A stretch of 64,000 nucleotides of DNA from contig DAIQOK010000007.1 in NCBI GenBank assembly GCA_036787895.1, positions 62,001-126,000 of the forward strand, given 5' to 3'. The notes beneath the pieces were generated by a model. That model was not told where the DNA came from and ran no database searches. It saw only the letters and a program-made list of their open reading frames with translations. This document shows, in pieces, positions 1 to 10,154 of this stretch; the stretch's first letter is position 1, and each line of letters opens with the position of its first letter. The translations under genes and the position numbers were made by a program. Origin of the DNA: UBA7662 sp036787895 (GTDB lineage: Bacteria > Bacteroidota > Bacteroidia > UBA7662).

Positions 1-201
1 ATGCATCCCGATGTGGTGGCCATGTTGAATCGTTTAGGCGCCCCGCGTATCGTTTATGTGAGTTGTAACCCGGCTACCCAGGCCCGCGACCTCGACTTGA
101 TGCGCGAGCATTACCGCCTGGTAAAATACCAACCCGTGGATATGTTCCCGCAGACCGCCCATGTGGAGAATATAGCCTTGTTGGAACGTATCGTTGGATA
201 A
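1..201 (+). CDS. rlmD: 23S rRNA (uracil-5-)-methyltransferase RlmD/TrmA family, C-terminal part
   Basis: This is the last 66 residues of an SAM-dependent RNA m5U methyltransferase; the rest lies before the window, and the ATG at base 1 is probably internal. The visible part carries the family signature VSCNPATQARDL, whose cysteine (codon 64-66) is the nucleophile that attacks C6 of the target uridine, and the closing DMFPQTAHVE motif with the general-base glutamate. RlmD is a better match than TrmA because of the DMFP-T-H-E ending, but RlmC and RlmCD relatives share it. The next gene begins 19 bp after the stop, so the two may be cotranscribed. Confidence 0.85.
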   Translation: MHPDVVAMLNRLGAPRIVYVSCNPATQARDLDLMREHYRLVKYQPVDMFPQTAHVENIALLERIVG

Positions 202-220
202 TGCCGTTGAATTAGCTGTC

Positions 221-598
221 ATGGAAGAAAAAAATCCACTTTTTGAGTCCCTTCGCAACGATTTGCGCTATTATTCCGACTACCTCCAGGGTCTCTCCCG
301 AGAGATACTCGACAGTGGCACCAGCAAATACCCCGTTTTTGTGGCCCACCAGGAAAAAACCATAGGTGTGGGTAAACCCATCATGAACCACGACCAGCTC
401 GAAACCAGCTGGAGCATCAATGTAAGTTTGTTAGAGGAATTTGTGAAGCGCGGTATCGTACAAATGGACCGCATCAGCGACTTTAAAGCCAGCTGGAAAG
501 ACCCGGAAAGTTATATGTGTGTGTTTATGGTTGCCGGCGAAGCGAGTTCTTTTGTTTTTCTGCCTTATGACATTGTTGAAAATACAGACGACGAATAA
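221..598 (+). CDS. conserved hypothetical protein, 125 aa
   Basis: A small soluble acidic protein with no signal peptide or membrane segment. I chose the ATG at 221 rather than the TTG at 194, which would overlap the previous gene. The middle has a histidine/asparagine stretch (KPIMNHDQLETSW) and the C-terminus ends in acidic residues (ENTDDE). I do not recognise a characterised family. It follows the methyltransferase by 19 bp in the same direction, so it may share its transcript. Function unknown. Confidence 0.7.
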   Translation: MEEKNPLFESLRNDLRYYSDYLQGLSREILDSGTSKYPVFVAHQEKTIGVGKPIMNHDQLETSWSINVSLLEEFVKRGIVQMDRISDFKASWKDPESYMCVFMVAGEASSFVFLPYDIVENTDDE

Positions 599-785
599 TT
601 CATGCTTCAACCAGCAAGTATTTTATGAAAGTTTAGTTAATATCCTTAACTATAACAAATTATACTTTTAGCCTGTTTTATACCATTCCGGTAATTCCTT
701 CTTATTTGTAGCATTTCCATTCACTTGTTAATCGAAATCATTTTAACCATCAATTGAAGCAATAATTGAGACTTTAAATAACATT

Positions 786-818
786 AAAAAAGGGCGCTTC
801 GAATGAAGCGCCCTTTTT
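786..818. terminator. bidirectional Rho-independent terminator
   Basis: Nine-base perfect stem GGGCGCTTC/GAAGCGCCC (792-800 and 805-813) with a 4-nt GAAT loop. It is flanked by A6 on the left and T5 on the right, so it works on both strands. It sits 20 bp beyond the stop of the giant leftward gene and is also suitably placed for the rightward gene ending at 598. Confidence 0.85.
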
Positions 819-838
819 AATCACAGCAAGCTTTAAGC

Positions 839-3800
839 TTATTCTGATTTAACGAACTTACCAAAGGAGAGTTTCGATTGCATTTCCAAGCGATAACTAT
901 ATGCACCGGAAGCAAAACCTTCAATGTTTACATCAATTCGGCTTAAACCTGCATCAACCTGAATTGTTTTAACTTTTCTTCCCATAGCATCGAAAATATC
1001 CAAAGTCGCACCCTTTTCAACTTGCTCATTTATTTCAATAGAAATTTGGTTGGTTGCTGGGTTTGGATATAATACGCTATTGATTAGTCCTAAGTTCTGA
1101 GTGCTCGTGGTATTTGAAATAGTCACACAGCTCGTGTCATTAGCGCGGTTATTATCTCCTGGCATGAGTGTGAAAGCACAGAGCTCAAAAGTCATACCCT
1201 GGGTCGGGTTCCATTGCTCTGAAAAGCTGTGTTGAAGTGAATCACCAGCTGCAATGCTTGCCAATATGGTATTGGTACGGATAAAGTTGCCCGGCATTAC
1301 GCGATAACTTACATCAAAACCAGTTGCCGGAATCTGACCAAAATTACGAATCATGACAGTCACCGTTTGTGGCGAATTAACTATAGCTCCATTAGCAGGT
1401 GACACTATGCGATAAACACCTACGTCTGGCAACTGTTGGTTAACAAAAACGGTTACAGTATCACGTTTCACACAATTGCCATCGCTGTAGGTAGCCACAT
1501 AGGTTGTAGTGACTGTTGGGCGCACGACAAATTGACGTCCTTGACCGAGATATACGCCCGCTAAGGTACTCCAGCCGACTGTATCATTGCTAATTAGAGT
1601 ATAACCTCTATTCAAATAACCAATGCTCGAAACAGTATCTGCGGAGTTCAAGCTCCAGTCGTTGGCACTATTGGTGTCGAAAATTGTCTTGCGGAACAAA
1701 CCAACTACTGATGCACTTCCTGAAATATTACTATTACTTGGCCATTCTGAAGCCGGAACTCCAAATGATGAAGGAAAATCTGCAGAATTATATCTTACCG
1801 CATCAATTACGGTAGTTCCATTTGATTCATAGAGTACAACAGCAGCAGGACTGGTACTCGATAGCCATTCATTATTATCGGCACCTCCTAAGAAGTACAG
1901 ATTGTTGGCTATATCGTTGGCAGCTGTACCTGGCATAATTATCGCCACAGCACCAGGAGCCAGGACTGCTCCAGTCGGGAAGGTTAATTGATGGGTAATT
2001 GTGCCAATAGCTGCTTTAACTACCAAACCGGCAAGATTTACCGGGGATGTGCTGATATTACTAATTTCTACATAGTCGTCATCAACACTTGTGTTTGGTA
2101 AATAAGGAGGGAAAGTCGTTTGCCTTGTAGTTGCACTTCCTCCTTTATAATACATAAACTCAGAGATCAGCAGAGCACCTTGTCCACCAGAACTACCCCC
2201 GCGAGTAGTGGTGGATAGAATAGCTGAGTCACCAACACTTATGGTTTGGTCTGGACCAGCATTTATGAACAGATAGTCATCTGCATACAATTGGACTGCT
2301 GATACTGTTGTAATACTTGTGCTGCTTACGGTTTCTACGAAATAGCGTACTGTATCTCCTGACGCTGCTGCCGGTATGGTTGCAGTATAATAATTACCCG
2401 ATAAGGTCATTGGCAATGACGTGGTCGTGCCATTATTTACAGTGTATTTGAGACTAACCGTATTCAACAGAGGTACTGAAAAAATCCGGGCAGCAACTGT
2501 TTTTGCAGTTGGGCTACAAGCTGGAGTTACAGCAGTAATTGAGTCAAATCTCGCATCAGCAGGTACAAAAAACATGAGGTCATCAACAATGTTGACAGAT
2601 GGTGGTGCGCCAGCGTAATTATAGCGCACATTGGAATGAAGGGTAATTTTAACAGTGTCGCCCACAAAATCATCCAAATCATATTCCAAACGCATGGTAT
2701 CGGTATTACTAGCCGCCGAAACCGCTATAAAATCTGTAGTGGTTCGGCCCATTGCAGCCAAAGGCTGGCCATTAACCAGTACTCTAAAATGCGTGCTGTT
2801 TGCAGCCCGGTACAATTGCAGCAATTTAAAGCTCAATTTAAGGCGCTGAATTTGAGACGCATCAACGTAATAGTCGACATATGTCTGAAAAGCTGGATTT
2901 AAAGTGTGCCAGTTTGTATTGTTCGCAGTAACCCAAGGGGTTCCGGATGCATTGCCAGAAAGTACTAAGCTATGCGTTCCAGAAATATTCAGACTAGTAC
3001 TGCCGCCTGTTGCGAGAACTTCAGCATTTGAGTTAGCGCCATTAACAACACATAATGAAGCTGGAAGCACGCCTGAATCGAAATTATCTGTATGAGGAAC
3101 GCTTAATACAGTGCTTACGCCAATATTGTATTGTACAGTTACAGTGTCATTAGCAGTATTAACATCGCCTGATTTACCGGCCCATACACGAAGCGTATTC
3201 ACACCTGAAAGCAGTTGAACTTGCTGACGAAAAACATAGGTAACTACTTGAGCACTTGAGAGGCTGGTAAAGACAGTATCCGTGACAACCGGTCCGTTGT
3301 TGTGCTGATAAAACACTATAGTGCTATCCAGGTTTAAAGTACCGGCATTTACTACTTCAATTGAAACGGCAGATAAAAGATTCGTCAAACACACCACTCC
3401 CGGAGCATATATATTACCACCTGATATGATAGATGCGCTGTTTATTGCAGCATCAACACCAGCAGGAACAAATTCCAAGGCGCCCATATCCGGAGAAGCC
3501 GATCTATTCTGGCCATTCAAATCCTGTGTAACGAACGCGAGTAAATTTGCTCCGGAATTATTCAAAAATACATTTGAAGGCGTAAAATTATCTGCTGGCA
3601 AATTAATAAAATCAGGATTTACTGCCACACTGTTAGAGTCATAAGGCGTTCCAACACCCCCTGCTGCTTTCCAGTCGGCCATTGTAGTCCTGGCACTGCT
3701 TCGGTAACCAATATGTGCAAGACCCGTAGATCCTGGAGGGGTTTGAATCCAAAATGCATTGTGATCTGTTTCCAATTGAGTTGCAGCTGTACTCTGATAT

Positions 3801-6800
3801 ATACCATATTTCAAGCCTGATCCAGCACGATTAATATAAAATATATTGTTTTTAAGCTGAATTCCCGGAACACTTGTTGTTTGATAAAACCCATAGCTGG
3901 CACCCGATGTAGACGCCGGATTATCAATAATCACTGTATTGTGGTAATAATAATTAAATCCGCTACCTGAATTGTAAAAACCATACATAGAACCTGTGCC
4001 ACCATTAGCCAAACGATAAATAGCATTATTAGAAATAATATTAGGATTAGCAGCTGTTGCAGTAGCACTAGATGAATAAACACCATAGAAATTCAGTGAA
4101 GTTGAAGTTGCTATGCCATGGGCATTATAAATTCGGTTCCTGTCTACGCGTGTTCCAACAGTTCCTGTTCCGAGATATACACCGTACAACGCCCCCAATG
4201 CTGTTCGGCTGGGGCGGGTAATCTCGTTACCTACTATTTCACAATCAACTGCCTGTAATAAATAAATCGCATAGGTGTAGCTATCCTCTACCTGGTTACC
4301 AACGATTTGATTACTGATATTACTACCAGGTACTGCTGCACCATTCAAACGAATACCAAAATAAGCTCCGGATACAAAATTGGAATCAATTCGATTATAA
4401 TTAGCATTCGTAGCGCTTGTTACAGAATTCACACCACCCGAAGAGGCAATACCCGCAAGCGTAGCGGCTGTTACAGTACGGTCCATCAATACCCTGTTTT
4501 TGGTAATTCTATTGAAAGAAGCATTATCGGTTAACAATATACCGCTGGTATTGGCACCTGAAATCGAACGCATATCAACCACAAAGCCGTCGATAGTTGC
4601 ATGATTCGTCCCTAAGAGTACTATCGCAGGTGTGTTGGTAGTAGCTGCCGGTGTAAAAGCAATGGTATCACCATTTCCGACATAATGAATCGTATTGTGA
4701 GGACTTGTATTTACAATACTCGGCACAACAAACTGCCCGGCAAATTTATTACCAGGAAATTCAACTTGAATAGTTACCGGACCATTCACGATACCGCCAC
4801 ATGTCAATACCGCATTTAAATCGGTTAGAGTTTGAAAATTAGACGTCGGCGAGCCCAAGGTATAGGTTCCTGCACCCAGACCTACACATAAATTAATATT
4901 TAAGGTATCGTTAGTAAAATCTTCATCGATGCCGCCATTTGGAGAAGACACCCAAATTCTGAGGACTTCTGAACCAGCCGCTTGTAAGTTGACAGGTGTT
5001 GAGAAAACTATATAAGCGGTATCGCCAAAAGGTATAGTCTGATTAAATAACTGACTAACTACTGTGCCATTTCCTAACTGATAACTTGCAGTGAAGCTAT
5101 TTACGGTAACTGTACCCAGGTTTTTAATGAAGGCCGACACTGTATCTATAGCTCCACCAAGTACAGAGGTTGATGGACGATCGGAGGCTAATGCAAACAA
5201 ATTAAGTGCTAAGGTAAAATTCTCATAAGCACCAATATCCGGACTGCTTGAACTTCTGTTATTGCCTAGAACATCCGTAGTAATGTTTGCCAAAGGTGTA
5301 GCAGCACCAATATTAGGCGAAAAAGGCAAAATATCGAGATTTGAGCTGCTAATGTACTGCGGATCAGCAAAAATTGAATTTACATCCTTTGTTGTAGCCG
5401 TTTGCCATGCTGCTAAGTTAAGGTACTCAGTAGTACCAATACGCACTAATGGCCCGGCTTGATTGGCATGAAAGAGGTTATTGTAATTGCTTTCAAGGAC
5501 ATTCGTAATGCTTTCATTCACAAAGTATAGTGAAGTATATACCAGAGAAGAGCCATTCATTACGGTTTTAACAGAGTTGTTTCGGAATTTAACCCCGTTA
5601 TAAGCTGGAGAAGCAACTGTACCACCCAGAAAATGTACTGTTCCTGCTACGGTACCTGAAGTGTGATTCGAGATCATCTCCAGGGAATTGTGATCTATTT
5701 CGAGATAATCCAAACCATCGGAAGTATTGCCAGTTACACTAATTAAACGTCGTGTGGTTCCGGCTAATTCACCACTGATAACGTTATTATATATTCTATT
5801 GGGAGCAGTAGCACTTCCGCTGATATTACTCAGAAAAAACCCATAATTTCCTGTTAAACCAGTCATGCGGTTTCCTTCAATCGTCGTGTTTTCTGCACGT
5901 AAAAGATAAAGGCCCTGTCCGGCAGTTGATGCCCCAGACACACCAGTTACCACATTCTGACTAATCAAAGCAAAACTCTCACTTTGTAAGTACAAAGGCG
6001 TATGGTATATACGACTAAAATTGTTCAGTATATATTGATTAGCATTACTATAATTTGGCGTTCCGCCGTTGTTAGAAATACCGTAGTACAAATCACTAAA
6101 GTTATTTCCAATTATTGTTGATTGAGAACTTGCTACCAATACCAAAGCAAGGTTATTTGCAGAAGTAGTGGAATCAATATTATACCCTTCAAATGTGCAA
6201 GAGGTGACTGTCAATGCCGTACTTCCGGAGGTAGAAATCATCGCTGAACCTGCAGCTGGCGGACTATCATTTTTAAACTTAAGATTGGCAAAGGTGATGT
6301 ATGAAGAGCCATTCAGCGTAAAAGTTGAGCCGGTACCGCCATTGGTTAATATTACATCGGCGGAGTTTCCTGTGGCAGAAGTAAAAGTTAGTGTGGAATT
6401 TGTACCATTCGGGAATTGTCCAAAAGTTGCATTCAATACATAAGTACCCGGATGGAAATTGATGGTTACAGGCCCGGAAATTCCGCCACAATTCAACTGA
6501 TTTTCAAATTCTGCAAAACTGGCAAAACTAGGTGAGGTTCCTCCAATACTATAGGTGCCCGCTGCAATGGTGAAACAAAGATTGGCGAGTATGGTATCAT
6601 TGGAGAGATTACCATCTGATAAACCGTTTGGATTACTGCCCCAAACCTTTAATACTAGCGGACCACTGCTAGGTAAGACAAGAGGAGTGCTAAAAGTAAA
6701 GGTTGTACTTTGTTGAAAAGGCAATGATCCTGTGAAAGTTTCACTAACAATTGGGCCATTGTTGAATTGATAACTTAAAGCGGCACTGGTGAGTAAAGTC

Positions 6801-9226
6801 GTACCTCCGTTCGCAATTTCAACCGATACAGGCACGGTTGAACCTGCTGCAACTGCTAAAGTAGGTGAAACTAGGGAACTTAGGACAAGATCTCTGGATG
6901 GAATTACCAGTTCAATCGCGCCTATATCCGGGTTAGACAAATCTCGTTGCGTTCCATTGATATCGGTGGTAACATAAGGAACGGGAATTGCGGCAGCATT
7001 CAACTGCCCCGTTATAGCTGGTGTCAAATCGGTAGTAGAACTATAGCCCGGATCAGATAATAACGAATTGGCTTCTTGCGAACTTGCCGTTTGGTAGCTT
7101 AACAAATCAGGATATGCTGTTGTTGCAACCCTAAACAACGGATTGTTGCCTTGATTCACATAAAACCAGTTATTATTTGAGGAGGTTAGGGTGGTCAAAT
7201 GGTATGCCCCCACCAGATATAATGCCGGACGGACCGCTGTTGATGAACCGGGAAGTGCTTCTATTTGTACACTGTTATTTATTATTCTCAACATATGAAA
7301 TGCTGGAGCGGTGGACGAGCCGCCGGTAATATTAATAGCTCCAGCCACGGTTGTAGCCGCAGTTGAATAGCGGAGGTAAATTGAGTTGTGTACAATATCT
7401 ACTGTATCAATTACATCCGTTGTGCTTCCAGAAATAGATATTGCCCTGGAGACGCCAGTGGCTGATTCAAAAGAGAGAACGTTGTTGTAGATATTTCCTG
7501 AGTTGACATTGGTGAAATCAATCCCATAAGCTCCAATACTGTTCATCAACCTATTATTCCTTACCGATGCCATTAGCGCACGGTTGATATATATGCCATA
7601 ACTGGATGCATTGGTAGCAAATGGATTCGAAATAAAATTCGAATCTACAATAGCTCCCTGCGTACCGGCTAAATAAATACCATAGTAATAGAAGTCAGTA
7701 ATTGTGTTCCCTTTTACAAAAGGGTCCATCATATAAGCAGCACCTGCTGAGGTTGAACCCACTAAATAAATTCCATAATACCCTCCTTTTATGGTAGAGT
7801 TAATGACCTTTAACTCATGTGTTGGACTTGCCGCATATATATTTCTATTGTTAGAGCTTGTGGTTGCAGCTCCATCCGGTGCTTCAAGATAACAGTTCTC
7901 AATGCGAACATTGGTAACTGCAGAAGTATTTATATTCGCAGCAGCTGCCGTTGGCACAACAGTGCTGACTACACTAATATTTCGAATTATTATGTGGTTA
8001 ACACCAGCCAGCGAAAGAATATTTCCAGTCGTACCTGGTCGCGTAAACACAACGTCGTTCCTATTACCAGTGGAAGAAGTAATAGTAAGCGTATTCAATG
8101 CGCTTGTATTCGGCACACTTGATATATTAAAATTGCCGGAATAAGTGCCAGGTGCCAGCGATAGCGTGGTTGGCCCTGCAAGACCAACGCAAGCAAGTCG
8201 ATTAATGGCGTCCTGAAAATTAGTAAAGTTGGTCGGCGAAGCAGGAAGCGCTGCATTTACTGTATAAGTACCAGACAAAGGCTGCAGAGCATTTACCCTT
8301 ACACCCGCCGAATAGCCTGTAGCCGAAGAACAGCTAACCTCACAACGATAGTACATTTGTAAGGCCGTTTGAGTAAGAGAAACACCCGCGCTGGTTGCAC
8401 CAGTTATATTAGTCCAGCTAATGCTGTCTGGAGAAGATTGCCACTGAAAAGTTTGACCCAAGCCGAACTGAAGCCCGCTTAAAGACAAATTAAAGGAAGA
8501 GCCTGTACACAATTCGGTATTGCTTGCCACAGCAGTACCAACATTTGTGGTTGCGATACAAGGATCACTCGTATAGTAAATTCGAATATTCGGTCTTCTT
8601 CTGTATTGATTGGTTAGTGTACCATTTAGCACCGCAGGGATAGAGGTGCTAATTGCACCTGCGATGTGGGTATTGAAACCATCGGTAAATTGCCAAAGAA
8701 CAGGATTTGCAGAATTTGGATTTGAGCCCGATACTGCCAAATCGTGTTCATTGGCAAATGAGAGTACATTTCCCGTGTATAAAAATGGAGTTTGCAAGTT
8801 AAATATAATCCATCCCGGACTGGAGGGTGGCAAATAGTTTGAATCACTAAAAACCTTAGTATGAGAAGATTCAATACTCGCCCAGGTAATAGTATTCGGC
8901 AATGGGAGCGTTGGAGTTACGCTTTCATTCTTCATCCAAAAGGACAAATAAATACCAGTATTACTAAAATCGTCTGTCGAAACTTTATTAAATGCAACAC
9001 CTGTAATAAGGGCGTTCGGCGGCAGACCAGCCTGTGTAAGTTCAGCCTGTGTCAAAATAAAATTGCCCCTGCCGTATCGATTCGCATTATTCCCTGACAG
9101 TCTTAAAAAAGGACTGTATCCAGAATTTGTAGCAGTATCAGTACTTGGGGCAAAAGTCACAAAAGACTGTGCTTCTGAACTCAAATAAGCGCTCAACATA
9201 CCGAGCAGAATAATAAGTTTCTTCAT
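839..9226 (-). CDS. giant T9SS-exported multidomain protein with three beta-helix modules
   Basis: A 2795-aa surface or secreted protein. Order seen: signal peptide (1-19, cleavage after SSEAQ); N-terminal beta domain; Ig-like domain (about 225-315); then three modules, each a G-T-Y-x-(V/I/L) opener, an asparagine-rich right-handed parallel beta-helix and a closing PD(I/M)GA-E motif (about 319-770, 889-1334, 1452-1915). The modules are joined by CARDB-like domains (V-I-x-N-x-G patterns). Next come a jelly-roll region (about 2020-2215), a lamin-tail domain (about 2345-2480), another CARDB-like domain (about 2600-2700) and a T9SS type A sorting domain from YPNPATNQ (about 2720-2795). The sorting domain implies export through the T9SS pore and attachment or release at the surface. 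Role is probably adhesive or polysaccharide-binding; no catalytic site is evident. The DNA looks more AT-rich than its neighbours. Confidence 0.88.
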   Translation of the reverse strand: MKKLIILLGMLSAYLSSEAQSFVTFAPSTDTATNSGYSPFLRLSGNNANRYGRGNFILTQAELTQAGLPPNALITGVAFNKVSTDDFSNTGIYLSFWMKNESVTPTLPLPNTITWASIESSHTKVFSDSNYLPPSSPGWIIFNLQTPFLYTGNVLSFANEHDLAVSGSNPNSANPVLWQFTDGFNTHIAGAISTSIPAVLNGTLTNQYRRRPNIRIYYTSDPCIATTNVGTAVASNTELCTGSSFNLSLSGLQFGLGQTFQWQSSPDSISWTNITGATSAGVSLTQTALQMYYRCEVSCSSATGYSAGVRVNALQPLSGTYTVNAALPASPTNFTNFQDAINRLACVGLAGPTTLSLAPGTYSGNFNISSVPNTSALNTLTITSSTGNRNDVVFTRPGTTGNILSLAGVNHIIIRNISVVSTVVPTAAAANINTSAVTNVRIENCYLEAPDGAATTSSNNRNIYAASPTHELKVINSTIKGGYYGIYLVGSTSAGAAYMMDPFVKGNTITDFYYYGIYLAGTQGAIVDSNFISNPFATNASSYGIYINRALMASVRNNRLMNSIGAYGIDFTNVNSGNIYNNVLSFESATGVSRAISISGSTTDVIDTVDIVHNSIYLRYSTAATTVAGAINITGGSSTAPAFHMLRIINNSVQIEALPGSSTAVRPALYLVGAYHLTTLTSSNNNWFYVNQGNNPLFRVATTAYPDLLSYQTASSQEANSLLSDPGYSSTTDLTPAITGQLNAAAIPVPYVTTDINGTQRDLSNPDIGAIELVIPSRDLVLSSLVSPTLAVAAGSTVPVSVEIANGGTTLLTSAALSYQFNNGPIVSETFTGSLPFQQSTTFTFSTPLVLPSSGPLVLKVWGSNPNGLSDGNLSNDTILANLCFTIAAGTYSIGGTSPSFASFAEFENQLNCGGISGPVTINFHPGTYVLNATFGQFPNGTNSTLTFTSATGNSADVILTNGGTGSTFTLNGSSYITFANLKFKNDSPPAAGSAMISTSGSTALTVTSCTFEGYNIDSTTSANNLALVLVASSQSTIIGNNFSDLYYGISNNGGTPNYSNANQYILNNFSRIYHTPLYLQSESFALISQNVVTGVSGASTAGQGLYLLRAENTTIEGNRMTGLTGNYGFFLSNISGSATAPNRIYNNVISGELAGTTRRLISVTGNTSDGLDYLEIDHNSLEMISNHTSGTVAGTVHFLGGTVASPAYNGVKFRNNSVKTVMNGSSLVYTSLYFVNESITNVLESNYNNLFHANQAGPLVRIGTTEYLNLAAWQTATTKDVNSIFADPQYISSSNLDILPFSPNIGAATPLANITTDVLGNNRSSSSPDIGAYENFTLALNLFALASDRPSTSVLGGAIDTVSAFIKNLGTVTVNSFTASYQLGNGTVVSQLFNQTIPFGDTAYIVFSTPVNLQAAGSEVLRIWVSSPNGGIDEDFTNDTLNINLCVGLGAGTYTLGSPTSNFQTLTDLNAVLTCGGIVNGPVTIQVEFPGNKFAGQFVVPSIVNTSPHNTIHYVGNGDTIAFTPAATTNTPAIVLLGTNHATIDGFVVDMRSISGANTSGILLTDNASFNRITKNRVLMDRTVTAATLAGIASSGGVNSVTSATNANYNRIDSNFVSGAYFGIRLNGAAVPGSNISNQIVGNQVEDSYTYAIYLLQAVDCEIVGNEITRPSRTALGALYGVYLGTGTVGTRVDRNRIYNAHGIATSTSLNFYGVYSSSATATAANPNIISNNAIYRLANGGTGSMYGFYNSGSGFNYYYHNTVIIDNPASTSGASYGFYQTTSVPGIQLKNNIFYINRAGSGLKYGIYQSTAATQLETDHNAFWIQTPPGSTGLAHIGYRSSARTTMADWKAAGGVGTPYDSNSVAVNPDFINLPADNFTPSNVFLNNSGANLLAFVTQDLNGQNRSASPDMGALEFVPAGVDAAINSASIISGGNIYAPGVVCLTNLLSAVSIEVVNAGTLNLDSTIVFYQHNNGPVVTDTVFTSLSSAQVVTYVFRQQVQLLSGVNTLRVWAGKSGDVNTANDTVTVQYNIGVSTVLSVPHTDNFDSGVLPASLCVVNGANSNAEVLATGGSTSLNISGTHSLVLSGNASGTPWVTANNTNWHTLNPAFQTYVDYYVDASQIQRLKLSFKLLQLYRAANSTHFRVLVNGQPLAAMGRTTTDFIAVSAASNTDTMRLEYDLDDFVGDTVKITLHSNVRYNYAGAPPSVNIVDDLMFFVPADARFDSITAVTPACSPTAKTVAARIFSVPLLNTVSLKYTVNNGTTTSLPMTLSGNYYTATIPAAASGDTVRYFVETVSSTSITTVSAVQLYADDYLFINAGPDQTISVGDSAILSTTTRGGSSGGQGALLISEFMYYKGGSATTRQTTFPPYLPNTSVDDDYVEISNISTSPVNLAGLVVKAAIGTITHQLTFPTGAVLAPGAVAIIMPGTAANDIANNLYFLGGADNNEWLSSTSPAAVVLYESNGTTVIDAVRYNSADFPSSFGVPASEWPSNSNISGSASVVGLFRKTIFDTNSANDWSLNSADTVSSIGYLNRGYTLISNDTVGWSTLAGVYLGQGRQFVVRPTVTTTYVATYSDGNCVKRDTVTVFVNQQLPDVGVYRIVSPANGAIVNSPQTVTVMIRNFGQIPATGFDVSYRVMPGNFIRTNTILASIAAGDSLQHSFSEQWNPTQGMTFELCAFTLMPGDNNRANDTSCVTISNTTSTQNLGLINSVLYPNPATNQISIEINEQVEKGATLDIFDAMGRKVKTIQVDAGLSRIDVNIEGFASGAYSYRLEMQSKLSFGKFVKSE

Positions 9227-9546
9227 AGTGTTTTAAAATTTGATGCTAAAAATATAATATTCGAACAATTTATCACATTAACATTCGAATAATAGGCTCA
9301 AAATTTAGCAATAACAGCCCTTACATTGTTTATTGCATAATGTATGCTGAACATACTTTTGAAGATGTGACATTCCAATGACAGACATGCTAATGCACTG
9401 TGTAAATCTTCTGAAGGTGTGATTAGCTTGTACAAATACTCATCTTCAACCGTTTAATTCTATATTACAGTTAGATGCATTTCTTGCTGATATATTCGTG
9501 ACATGCTTGGAGCATACTGGAGATTAACATAACTGCATTTTGCAAG
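9227..9546. other. AT-rich divergent intergenic region
   Basis: 320 bp between the divergent starts of the giant protein and the DUF4442 gene; no ORF or RNA gene is apparent. It holds an 8-bp inverted repeat, TATTCGAA (9258-9265) and TTCGAATA (9284-9291), about 35-60 bp before the giant gene. It also holds TATATTCG (9491-9498), one base off the TAnnTTTG -7 box, 48 bp before the rightward gene. No clean -33 element accompanies either. Confidence 0.4.
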
Positions 9547-10008
9547 ATGAAACAACTTGTCCGCAACCCCTTTATCTTCCGCCTCTTTCTCATCCGCAAA
9601 CTACCGCTTGCCTGGTTGGCCGGATTAAAAGTCTTGCAATACAACGACACGGTCTGTGAAATCGGTCTGCGTTATGGCTATTGGACCCAAAACCCATTCC
9701 GAAGTATCTATTTTGCGGCCATGGCCATGGCCGCGGAGATGAGCACCGGATTACCTGCACTTTTATTATTACGTGCCAAAGGGAAACCCGCCTCCATGCT
9801 GGTAACGGGTCTGCAAGCCAGTTATGGCAAGAAGGCTGTGGGCAAAATCCGTTTTCGCTTCGAGCAAATAACCGGCATGAAAGCAGCTATCGACCAGGCG
9901 CTGCAATCAGGCGAAGGTGTGGTATTCAAAGCGGTAAGCATTGGCACCAACAGCCAGGGGGAAGAAGTTGCCCGATTTGAGATCAGCTGGTCGTTCAAGA
10001 AAAAATAA
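9547..10008 (+). CDS. DUF4442 hotdog-fold thioesterase-like protein
   Basis: A 153-aa cytoplasmic protein of the DUF4442 family, related to PaaI-type acyl-CoA thioesterases. Family signs are the opening NPFIFRLFLIRKLPLAWLAG, the W-x-Q-NPF-S-YFAAMAMAAEMSTG block (about 48-70), equivalent to the long hotdog helix, and the C-terminal strands ending in the basic SWSFKKK. The family is common in Bacteroidota but its substrate is unknown; I infer only a possible acyl-thioester ligand. It is monocistronic as far as can be seen. Confidence 0.8.
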   Translation: MKQLVRNPFIFRLFLIRKLPLAWLAGLKVLQYNDTVCEIGLRYGYWTQNPFRSIYFAAMAMAAEMSTGLPALLLLRAKGKPASMLVTGLQASYGKKAVGKIRFRFEQITGMKAAIDQALQSGEGVVFKAVSIGTNSQGEEVARFEISWSFKKK

Positions 10009-10154
10009 TGTGCTAATGTGGCGGCAAAGCAAAGCTTCACATGAGTACATTAATATGGTCTGCCCAAACCCGGCAATATTATTTTTAGTTAAGTAAATCC
10101 AAACGCAGAGGTGTAGACGTAGGTGTGTCAAATTCATTTAAAACAAACACACTC

